Positions 1-5,219 of a stretch of DNA of 6,434 bases are shown piece by piece. A program made the position numbers and the translations under genes. The notes below the pieces were generated by a model that was given only the letters and a program-made list of their open reading frames with translations, made no database searches and was not told the origin of the DNA. Every line of letters begins with the position of its first letter. The stretch's first letter is position 1. Source of the stretch: Thermoflexales bacterium (GTDB taxonomy: Bacteria > Chloroflexota > Anaerolineae > S140-20); contig WFUY01000491.1 in NCBI GenBank assembly GCA_015484715.1, forward strand, positions 1 through 6,434. Direction: 5' to 3'.

Positions 1-968
1 CCCCGAGGGTGCGGAACGGGGAGGTCCAGGAGGGCGAAGAGGCGCTCGGCGGCGGCCACCCCACCCATCCCGGCGTGGAAGCGCGTCCCCAAGAGTCGGA
101 AGGGCTGGTAGAATTCGGGAGCCAGGAGCAGGACGAGGAAAGCCTGGCTGAAGGTAAGGTGGCCATAGAGCAGGCGCAGGCCGATGCCCACGGCCACCAC
201 GGCGGTGCTCAGGGTGCCGGCCCACTCCAGCACCAGGGCGGAGAGAAAAGCGATGCGCAGGACCTGCAGGGTGGTCCGTCGGAAGCGATCGCTGACGGCC
301 TCCACGCGCCGGACGTACTCCCGGCTGCGTCCCAGGATCTTGAGGGCGGTGAGGCCCTGGAGGGCATCGAGCAGAAAGGCGCTCATCCGGTTGAGCTGCT
401 GCCACTGCGTTCGGGTCAGGGCATCGGCCAGGCTGCCGATGAGGTTCATAAAGAGGGGGATGACGGGGGCAGTGATCAGCAGGATGAGGCCCGAGATCCA
501 GTCACGGGGGCAGACGACGATCAGGACGAGAAGGGGGACCAAGGCGGTGAGGACCACCTGGGGGAGGTAGCGGCGGAAGTAGGTTTCCAACTCTTCCAGG
601 CCCTCGGTCAGGGCGTTGGTGATCTCGCCGGTGCGCTCGCCCGAGAGATGGACCGGCCCCAGAGCGAGGAGGTGGTCCAGCAGGCGCCGGCGGAGAGTGC
701 GCTTGATCTGCGCGGCGAAGTGGAAAGCGGCCACCTCGCAGCCCCAGGCAGCGGCGGCCCGCAGAAGCAAGACGGCCACCAGGGCCAGCAGGATGGGACG
801 TACAGCGGTCAGGCCGGCCCCCTGGAGGAAGACGGCGTTCAGGACGCTGGCGAGCAGCGCGGCCTGGAGGACGATGAGCCCCCCACCCAGCAAGCCCAGG
901 GCAACGGTAAGAGCCAGCCAGGCGATCGGCCGGCGGGCCAGGCTCAGGAGGCGACGGTTGAGGTTCAT
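1..968 (-). CDS. cydD: CydD, membrane-domain part of the CydDC thiol-reductant ABC exporter (3' end cut by window edge)
   Basis: The visible 322 residues are the transmembrane half of a CydD-type ABC exporter subunit. With CydC it forms an inner-membrane heterodimer that exports cysteine/glutathione (and has been linked to heme handling) and is needed to assemble cytochrome bd. Seen: hydrophobic segments at about residues 17-43, 55-75, 138-152 and 158-178, the motif APVIPLFMNLIG at 167-178, and the family-typical stretch APEFYQPFRLLGTRFHAGM at 283-301 followed by GVAAAERLF. The ATP-binding domain (Walker A, LSGGQ, Walker B) would lie beyond base 1. The ATG at 968-966 has no clear Shine-Dalgarno. 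A TTG at 995-993, in frame after a TGA at 1004-1002, lies 11 nt behind an AGGAGG and would add nine residues. The gene is 106 bases behind cydB on the same strand, consistent with a cydABDC order. Identification is firm; the exact start is not. Confidence 0.93.
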   Translation of the reverse strand, partial: MNLNRRLLSLARRPIAWLALTVALGLLGGGLIVLQAALLASVLNAVFLQGAGLTAVRPILLALVAVLLLRAAAAWGCEVAAFHFAAQIKRTLRRRLLDHLLALGPVHLSGERTGEITNALTEGLEELETYFRRYLPQVVLTALVPLLVLIVVCPRDWISGLILLITAPVIPLFMNLIGSLADALTRTQWQQLNRMSAFLLDALQGLTALKILGRSREYVRRVEAVSDRFRRTTLQVLRIAFLSALVLEWAGTLSTAVVAVGIGLRLLYGHLTFSQAFLVLLLAPEFYQPFRLLGTRFHAGMGGVAAAERLFALLDLPVPHPR

Positions 969-999
969 AAGTGCACCGGAGGGAGAGGGGCCCAAAGGG

Positions 1000-1051
1000 C
1001 CTCACCCCTCCTCGGAGGGGAGAGCGCGGCGGTGGCCCAGGAGGGGTGAGG
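1000..1051. repeat. Inverted repeat / alternative hairpins between cydB and cydD
   Basis: CCTCACCCCTCCT at 1000-1012 is matched by a perfect 13-base reverse complement at 1039-1051 (loop 26). The left arm can instead form a tighter local hairpin: CCCCTC (1005-1010), loop CTCG, GAGGGG (1015-1020), extended by CTC/GAG at 1001-1003/1022-1024 across one A/A mismatch. The two structures exclude each other. No U-tract follows on either strand, so it is not a canonical intrinsic terminator. On the minus strand the left arm contains the AGGAGG that would serve the alternative TTG start of cydD. It could be a processing or attenuation site, or a copy of a dispersed intergenic repeat. Confidence 0.6.
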
Positions 1052-1074
1052 GAGGCGAAAGGCCCTACGAGCGC

Positions 1075-2091
1075 TCAGTAGACCATCTCCTCCGGCCTGT
1101 CGGCACGGATGCGGTGGCGGAAGGTGTAGTACGTCCAGCCCTGGTAGAGCAACACGATCGGCAGGAGGATCAGGGTGATGATGAGCATCACCCTGAGGGT
1201 GTACGGACTGGAAGCGGCGTTGTAGATGGTCAGGCTCCAGTCAGGGTTCAGGCTGGAGACGATGAGGCGCGGATAGAGGGCCACGAAGAGGGTGGCGGTG
1301 ATGAAGACCACGCTCAGGGCCACCAGGACGAAGCCCTTGCCGTGGTCGCGCCGGCGGATGAAGTAGCCGCTGCTCAGCAGGCTCAGGACGCCGAGCACCG
1401 GGATGACGCCGGGATTGACGCCCACGTGCTGGACGAAGTCGGTTTCAAAGTAGCCGTAAACGATGAAGAGGAAGAAGAGGCCGGTGGTCCAGGGCCAGAG
1501 GCGTTCGGCGAAACGGCAGGCCCGTTCTTGCAGGCTTCCTTCCAGCTTCATGCCCAGGAAGAGGGCCCCGTGGAGCAGGAACGCCACGACCATATTGATG
1601 CCACCCAGCAAGGCATAGGGATTGAGCAGGTCGAAGAGGGTGCCCACGTAGTGCATATCCCGATCAACAGGCACCCCTCGGATGAGGTTGCTGAGGGCGA
1701 CGCCCCACAGGAGGGCAGGCACCAGGCTGCCGACGAAGATGGCCCAGTCCCAGGCATTGCGCCAGCGGGGGTTCTCCTCCTTGCTGCGAAACTCGAAGCC
1801 CAGGCCGCGCACGATGAGGGCACCCAGCAGGAGCACCAGCGCCAGGTAGAAGCCGCTGAACAGGGTGGCGTAGACGTGGGGAAAGGCGGCGAACATCGCC
1901 CCGCCGGCGGTGATCATCCAGACCTCGTTGGCATCCCACACAGGACCGATGGTGTTGATGATGGCACGACGCTCGTGGTCCTCTCGGGTCAGGATGCGCA
2001 GCAGCATCCCGACGCCGTAGTCGAAGCCCTCCAAGAACAGAAAGCCGATGAACAACACGGCGATCAAGATGAACCACAGGGTGTTCAACAT
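1075..2091 (-). CDS. cydB: Cytochrome bd quinol oxidase subunit II (CydB)
   Basis: This 338-residue integral membrane protein is the second core subunit of cytochrome bd oxidase, which oxidises quinol and reduces O2 to water at the cytoplasmic membrane without pumping protons. Seen: LEGFDYGVGML at residues 20-30 and GPVWDANEVW at 49-58, both CydB hallmarks; the Asp in the second motif (D53) aligns with the Asp placed in the proton pathway of E. coli CydB. Many hydrophobic segments follow, as expected for the 8-9 helices of the family, and the length is usual. The start is the ATG at 2091-2089, with AGGAGG (2102-2097) 5 nt upstream. The frame is open further upstream into cydA, but those residues are not CydB-like. 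Only 23 bases separate it from the cydA stop, so the two are co-transcribed. No CydX-like small ORF was seen downstream. Confidence 0.97.
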   Translation of the reverse strand: MLNTLWFILIAVLFIGFLFLEGFDYGVGMLLRILTREDHERRAIINTIGPVWDANEVWMITAGGAMFAAFPHVYATLFSGFYLALVLLLGALIVRGLGFEFRSKEENPRWRNAWDWAIFVGSLVPALLWGVALSNLIRGVPVDRDMHYVGTLFDLLNPYALLGGINMVVAFLLHGALFLGMKLEGSLQERACRFAERLWPWTTGLFFLFIVYGYFETDFVQHVGVNPGVIPVLGVLSLLSSGYFIRRRDHGKGFVLVALSVVFITATLFVALYPRLIVSSLNPDWSLTIYNAASSPYTLRVMLIITLILLPIVLLYQGWTYYTFRHRIRADRPEEMVY

Positions 2092-2114
2092 CACGCCCTC
2101 CTCGGATGAGTCCG

Positions 2115-3476
2115 CTAGCTCGCCCCAACGGATTGCGGCGAGGCGACGGCCGACCGCAGGTGCTTGCCGATCAGGTAGACGCCGGCGTACATCCCGAGGA
2201 TGTACAACACCAGGAGGAAGATCAGGGAAAAGGCGATCTCGCCGGCCGAGACGGTGGGGGAGACCGCATCTTCCACCCGCTGCAGGCCGAAGACGATCCA
2301 CGGCTGCCGCCCCACCTCGGTCAGGATCCAGCCTGTGGTGGAAGCCAGGTAAGGCAGGGCGGTGGCCCACACCAGCCCCTTGAGAAAGCGCGGGCTGTCG
2401 GCGAAGCGCTCCCGGGCGACCAGATAGACCGCCCAGGCGGCCAGTGCCAGCATCAGGAAACCGGCCCCCACCATAAGGCGGAAGCTCCAATAGGTGACGT
2501 TGATGGGCGGGACGTAGTTGCCAGGGCCATACCGGGCTTCGTAGGCGGCCTGCAGCTCCTGGATCCCTTTCACCTCACCGGAAGGGCGGTTGTAGGCCAG
2601 GATGCTCAACAGGTAGGGAATGCGCAACGAGATCAGCTCTCGCCCGGTGGCCTCGTCGGTGATGGTGAGGATGGAGAAGGAGGCGGGGTTTTCGGAACGC
2701 TGCAAAGCCTCGGCCGCAGCCATCTTCATCGGCTGGACGGCGACGATGTGCTGGGCCTGAGTGTGGCCGACCAGCACGACCAGGAGGGTTCCCAGAAGGG
2801 CGTACACGGCTGCGACGCGGAAGGAGCGCATCACCATCGCATCCCGGCGACCGCGCAACAGGAGATAGGCGCTCAGGCCCAGGATCACGAAACCCGCCGT
2901 GGCGATGCCGGCGGCGAGCACATGGGGGAATTGCACCCACACGTTGGGATTGGTGATGAGGGCGAAGAAGTCCACCATCTCGGCGCGACCGTTGCGGATG
3001 ACGTACCCCACCGGCTCCTGCATAAAGGAATTGGCGATGAGGATCCACAGGGCCGAGATGTTGGACCCCAGGGCGATGAGCCACATCGTAGCGGCGTGCA
3101 GCTTGGGGGAGAGCTTCTCCCAGCCGAAGACCCACACACCGATGAAGGTGGACTCCAGGTAGAAGGCCAGCAGGGCCTCAATGGCCAGGGGCGCGCCAAA
3201 GATGTCGCCCATAAAGCGGGAGTATTCCGACCAGTTCATGCCGAACTGGAACTCCTGGACAATGCCGGAGACCACGCCCAGGGCAAAGTTGACCAGAAAA
3301 ACCTTGCCCCAAAACTTCACCATATCCTTGTACACCTCGTCCTGGGTGCGGACGTAGAGGGTCTCCAGGATTGCCAGCAGGATGGTGATCCCCAACGTCA
3401 GGGGGACGAAGAAGAAGTGGATGATGGTGAGGACGGCAAACTGCCAACGGGCTAAGGCCAGGGCCAACGTGTCCAT
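2115..3476 (-). CDS. cydA: Cytochrome bd quinol oxidase subunit I (CydA), short Q-loop type
   Basis: Subunit I carries the hemes and the quinol site of cytochrome bd, the high-affinity oxidase used at low O2 or under stress. The protein has 453 residues. Expected ligands are all present: H20 (E. coli H19), H185 in QFPHVLAAG (E. coli H186) and M335 in FRLMVGAGF (E. coli M393), plus E100 and E108 of the acidic pathway, E387, and the GRQPW signature at 389-393. The quinol-site pair K251/E256 is retained. The loop between about residues 240 and 325 is much shorter than in E. coli CydA (522 residues), placing it in the short Q-loop group. The start at 3476-3474 follows AGGAGG (3489-3484) by 7 nt and begins directly at the first helix; an upstream in-frame extension is not family-like. 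It is first in the operon, divergent from the hydrolase gene at 3820. Confidence 0.97.
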   Translation of the reverse strand: MDTLALALARWQFAVLTIIHFFFVPLTLGITILLAILETLYVRTQDEVYKDMVKFWGKVFLVNFALGVVSGIVQEFQFGMNWSEYSRFMGDIFGAPLAIEALLAFYLESTFIGVWVFGWEKLSPKLHAATMWLIALGSNISALWILIANSFMQEPVGYVIRNGRAEMVDFFALITNPNVWVQFPHVLAAGIATAGFVILGLSAYLLLRGRRDAMVMRSFRVAAVYALLGTLLVVLVGHTQAQHIVAVQPMKMAAAEALQRSENPASFSILTITDEATGRELISLRIPYLLSILAYNRPSGEVKGIQELQAAYEARYGPGNYVPPINVTYWSFRLMVGAGFLMLALAAWAVYLVARERFADSPRFLKGLVWATALPYLASTTGWILTEVGRQPWIVFGLQRVEDAVSPTVSAGEIAFSLIFLLVLYILGMYAGVYLIGKHLRSAVASPQSVGAS

Positions 3477-3541
3477 TGGGACACCTCCTCTGCTTGAAAA
3501 GCGAACAGCCGGAGAGGGGGGTAAGATGGCTTCAGGTGGAT

Positions 3542-3580
3542 GGCAAGTGTAACCAATGGGACCCTGGCGGCAAGTGTTAA
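3542..3580. repeat. Direct repeat GGCAAGTGT(T)AA, possible operator upstream of cydA
   Basis: GGCAAGTGTAA at 3542-3552 and GGCAAGTGTTAA at 3569-3580 are near-identical copies with a 27-base period, about 65-95 bases upstream of the cydA start. On the cydA strand they read TTACACTTGCC and TTAACACTTGCC. Two such copies in a promoter region suggest a binding site for a dimeric or tandem regulator, but no known factor matches. Chance cannot be excluded for an 11-base repeat. Confidence 0.35.
3546..3573 (-). promoter_or_regulatory. Weak candidate sigma70-type promoter for cydAB
   Basis: On the minus strand, TTGCCG (3573-3568) and TACACT (3551-3546) are separated by 16 bases, each matching four of six consensus positions. 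It would start transcription around 3540, giving a leader of roughly 60 nt before cydA. Both boxes fall inside the direct-repeat copies, so a repeat-binding regulator would act on the promoter itself. The match is modest, and another start site in 3580-3720 is possible. Confidence 0.3.
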
Positions 3581-3749
3581 GCATCACCTTTTCCCCCTGA
3601 CAGATGTCACCCCTTCTCCAGTTAGGCACTGCCAGTGGGCTTGGGAAAAGCCTTGTCAGGAGCGAGGAGCGTGGAACCGGCCATCCGCCGCAGTCCATTT
3701 CCCCCTTGCGATCCGGGAGGCTTCGCAGGTGGTCCCCGGAGGGCGGGCC

Positions 3750-3778
3750 TTGACGCTCTTCGGTTCCTCGCTTATAAT
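3750..3778 (+). promoter_or_regulatory. Near-consensus sigma70-type promoter for the MBL-fold hydrolase gene
   Basis: TTGACG (3750-3755) and a perfect TATAAT (3773-3778) are separated by exactly 17 bases. The predicted start of transcription is near 3785, giving a leader of about 35 nt before the ATG at 3820. The quality of the match suggests steady, housekeeping-sigma expression. Confidence 0.85.
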
Positions 3779-3819
3779 GGGCGCGTCATAGCTGCTCTCT
3801 CAGGCGGGTCCGCAAGACG

Positions 3820-4737
3820 ATGAAACTCCACCTGATCCGTCCCAACGCCTACCACCTCCGGGGCGGCTCCAACGCCGGCCTCCTCGTCCACGGCAAAGAG
3901 GCCCTGGTGATTGACGCCGGCCTGGATGACGATGCAGGCCGGCGCATCCTCCGCTTGGCGGAGGGGCTGGGGGTCTCGATCACAGCCATCCTCATCACCC
4001 ACGCCCACGCCGACCACTTCGGCGGCGGGGCCTTCCTGCGCCGGCGAACCGGCGCGCCCGTCTACGCACCGGCGGTGGAGGCCGGCATCGTTGCCCATCC
4101 GCTGCTGGAGCCCCTCTTCCTCTTCGGCGGGGCGATGCCCATCGCCGAACTGCGGGGGCGGTTCACCCTGGCCCGACGCGCCTGCCCGGTGGATCACCCA
4201 CTGGAGCCCGGCACCCTCTCCATCGGCCCGTTCACCGTCGAGGTCGTCCCCCTGCCCGGCCACGCTCCAAATCAGGTCGGCATCGCCTGGGAAGATGTCC
4301 TCTTCTGCGCCGACGCCTTCTTCCCCACCGAAGTGCTGCAGAAGCATCCCATCCCCTTCTGCGCCGACGTGGGACCGGCACTGGAAACGCTCGCCCGCCT
4401 GCCCGCGATGCCCTATGCTTTCTTCGCCCCCGGCCACGGCGATGTCCTGACCCCGGAGACCCTGCCCGCCGTCATCGAGGCCAACCGGCAACGGCTCCAG
4501 GCCATCCTCCGGGTCGTTCAGGAGACCTTGGACGAACCCCGGGAGACGGCGGTCCTGCTGAAGGCGGTGGCCGACCACCTGGGAGCCGAGCACCGCGCCC
4601 CCTGGCAGCATTACCTGGCCCAGACCACCGTTTTGGCGGCTCTGGCCTACCTACGGGAGCAGGGCTTGGTGGACGTGGAGATGCGGGAGAACCGGCTGCT
4701 GTGGACTCGGAAACCCGAGCCTTTCGAGAACCGATAA
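3820..4737 (+). CDS. Metallo-beta-lactamase-fold hydrolase with C-terminal winged-helix-like domain
   Basis: This 305-residue cytoplasmic protein (no signal peptide) has the full set of MBL-fold metal ligands: H61-x-H63-x-D65-H66 in THAHADH, H148 in PLPGHAPNQ, D165 in LFCADAFF and H206 in PGHGD. It should bind two metal ions and hydrolyse a thioester, phosphodiester, lactone or similar bond; the substrate cannot be read from sequence. Residues from about 262 (LAQTTVLAALAYLREQGLV) resemble a small winged-helix tail, as in LACTB2/glyoxalase II-like MBL proteins. The ATG at 3820 sits about 35 nt after a strong promoter, but its ribosome-binding site is poor. The gene is transcribed away from cydA and is apparently monocistronic, with a large inverted repeat 55 bases after its TAA. 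The respiratory neighbours do not themselves indicate a shared function. Confidence 0.9.
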   Translation: MKLHLIRPNAYHLRGGSNAGLLVHGKEALVIDAGLDDDAGRRILRLAEGLGVSITAILITHAHADHFGGGAFLRRRTGAPVYAPAVEAGIVAHPLLEPLFLFGGAMPIAELRGRFTLARRACPVDHPLEPGTLSIGPFTVEVVPLPGHAPNQVGIAWEDVLFCADAFFPTEVLQKHPIPFCADVGPALETLARLPAMPYAFFAPGHGDVLTPETLPAVIEANRQRLQAILRVVQETLDEPRETAVLLKAVADHLGAEHRAPWQHYLAQTTVLAALAYLREQGLVDVEMRENRLLWTRKPEPFENR

Positions 4738-4924
4738 CCCCTGGACAGCAGGTAACCGGTGATCACCCATATCTTTGGAGATAGGGAGACTGGCCGTCCA
4801 CGAATGGGGCACGAATACACGAATTAAGGACCGCCTCATTCGTGCATTGGTGAGAAATTCGTGGACGGCCTGCTACGGACCACTCTCTCGCTCACTTGTG
4901 GGTAATCATCGCAGCAGGTAAGCC
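4738..4924. other. Non-coding stretch after the hydrolase gene
   Basis: No gene is supported here. It contains a perfect 10-base palindrome GGTGATCACC (4758-4767), then the large inverted repeat at 4792-4870, and ends at the promoter of the next gene. A 10-base direct repeat CAGCAGGTAA (4746-4755 and 4912-4921) brackets the inverted repeat asymmetrically and may be coincidence. Confidence 0.6.
4792..4870. repeat. 79-base inverted repeat built from CACGAAT / ATTCGTG units
   Basis: The ends GGCCGTCCACGAAT (4792-4805) and ATTCGTGGACGGCC (4857-4870) are perfect 14-base reverse complements. Inside, GCACGAAT (4809-4816) pairs with ATTCGTGC (4838-4845), and CACGAATT (4818-4825) can pair with AATTCGTG (4856-4863) instead. 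The element therefore has three CACGAAT units on the left and two ATTCGTG units on the right, allowing alternative cruciform or hairpin pairings. There is no U-tract, but it lies after the hydrolase stop codon and could act as a transcript-end structure. Its form suits a dispersed REP- or MITE-like intergenic repeat; no transposase is nearby. Confidence 0.8.
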
Positions 4925-4953
4925 TTGACTTTCTCAGGTGTTAGCGTTATACT
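4925..4953 (+). promoter_or_regulatory. Near-consensus sigma70-type promoter for the fused solute-binding lipoprotein gene
   Basis: TTGACT (4925-4930) and TATACT (4948-4953) are separated by 17 bases, each matching five of six consensus positions. Transcription should begin near 4960, leaving an unusually long leader of about 260 nt before the ATG at 5220. No comparable promoter was seen closer to the gene. Confidence 0.75.
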
Positions 4954-5032
4954 CTTTAGCGTCCCCAACGATCTTCTGATCTTTTGCCCGAACGTCCCAG
5001 GCCTGCCGCAAACCGATTCTGTGACCGAATGA

Positions 5033-5185
5033 ATGAAAGGAGGTGGTGCGCTCCGGAGAGGTTCTGCCTGGTTCGTCAGAGCGCCAACGGACCATATCGG
5101 GCGGAAGGGCTGGGTTTCCAAGCCTGACCGCAATCCCGGCAGCCTCTATCCGGGACCAACGATGAACGGTTCCCTTCCCCTCTAA
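5033..5185 (+). other. Possible 50-codon leader ORF, weakly supported
   Basis: An ATG at 5033 opens a 50-residue frame (begins MKGGGALRRG) ending at TAA 5183-5185, inside the leader of the lipoprotein gene. There is no Shine-Dalgarno upstream of it. A strong AAGGAGGTGG (5037-5046) lies within its first codons, where it has no properly spaced start codon of its own. An overlapping frame from ATG 5029 gives 32 residues. Neither resembles a known leader peptide; either may be chance. Confidence 0.15.
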
Positions 5186-5205
5186 GTCCTGCTCATAGAG
5201 TTCCG

Positions 5206-5214
5206 AAGGAGGAG
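5206..5214 (+). promoter_or_regulatory. Strong ribosome-binding site of the lipoprotein gene
   Basis: AAGGAGGAG (5206-5214), with GGAGG ending 7 nt before the ATG at 5220, fixes the start codon. It is immediately downstream of the CTCTA/TAGAG hairpin. Confidence 0.85.
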
Positions 5215-5219
5215 AAAAG

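Larger units (their letters stand above)
3477..3819. other. Divergent intergenic region between cydA and the hydrolase gene
   Basis: These 343 bases hold no convincing gene. From left to right they contain the cydA ribosome-binding site, a weak minus-strand promoter candidate overlapping a direct repeat, and a small odd palindrome CACTG-C-CAGTG (3627-3637) next to a short hairpin GGCTT/AAGCC (3638-3642/3648-3652). A strong plus-strand promoter lies near the right end. No clear FNR-like (TTGAT-N4-ATCAA), Rex-like or ArcA-like box was found by eye, although cyd operons are often oxygen- or redox-regulated. Confidence 0.7.
4960..5219 (+). promoter_or_regulatory. Long structured 5' leader of the solute-binding lipoprotein gene
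   Basis: About 260 nt lie between the predicted transcription start and the start codon. Predicted stems: GCGCTC/GAGCGC (5048-5053/5079-5084); GCGG/CCGC (5101-5104/5128-5131) enclosing GGGCT/AGCCT (5107-5111/5121-5125) across an AA/GA internal loop; TCCCGG/CCGGGA (5134-5139/5150-5155); and CTCTA/TAGAG (5180-5184/5196-5200), 5 nt before the ribosome-binding site. GGGACC (5152-5157) can instead pair with GGTTCCC (5168-5174), which would break the third stem. No known riboswitch class was recognised. A regulatory role is inferred from leader length and structure only. Confidence 0.35.

Noticed and set aside
9..1049. 346-codon plus-strand open frame
   Set aside because: It lies antisense to cydD, is extremely Gly/Gln/Glu/Asp-rich with no domain pattern, and follows from GC-rich third positions of the real gene.
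969..1074. cydX-like small gene or intrinsic terminator between cydB and cydD
   Set aside because: No short hydrophobic frame with a start signal exists in the gap, and neither hairpin is followed by a U-tract.
616..3455. Two long plus-strand open frames (497 and 449 codons)
   Set aside because: They are antisense to cydAB, whose minus-strand products carry all family motifs. The plus-strand products are low-complexity His/Gln/Glu/Gly-rich.
3477..3698. N-terminal extension of CydA to an upstream ATG at 3698
   Set aside because: The extra 74 residues are not hydrophobic or family-like, and a proper AGGAGG precedes the internal ATG at 3476, where CydA homologues begin.
3540..3791. 83-codon plus-strand open frame in the divergent intergenic region
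   Set aside because: No ribosome-binding site or recognisable domain; it overlaps the promoter elements of both flanking genes.
3772..4611. 279-codon minus-strand open frame
   Set aside because: It is antisense to the MBL hydrolase, which has intact catalytic motifs and its own promoter.
4746..4921. 10-base direct repeat CAGCAGGTAA flanking the large inverted repeat, as a target-site duplication
   Set aside because: The copies are 36 and 41 bases away from the inverted-repeat ends rather than abutting them, so they do not look like an insertion duplication.
4960..5219. T-box, glycine or SAM riboswitch in the lipoprotein leader
   Set aside because: Some GGAGAG and GGTGG words occur, but the conserved T-box bulge (TGGNACCGCG), the glycine aptamer core and the SAM-I core are all absent.
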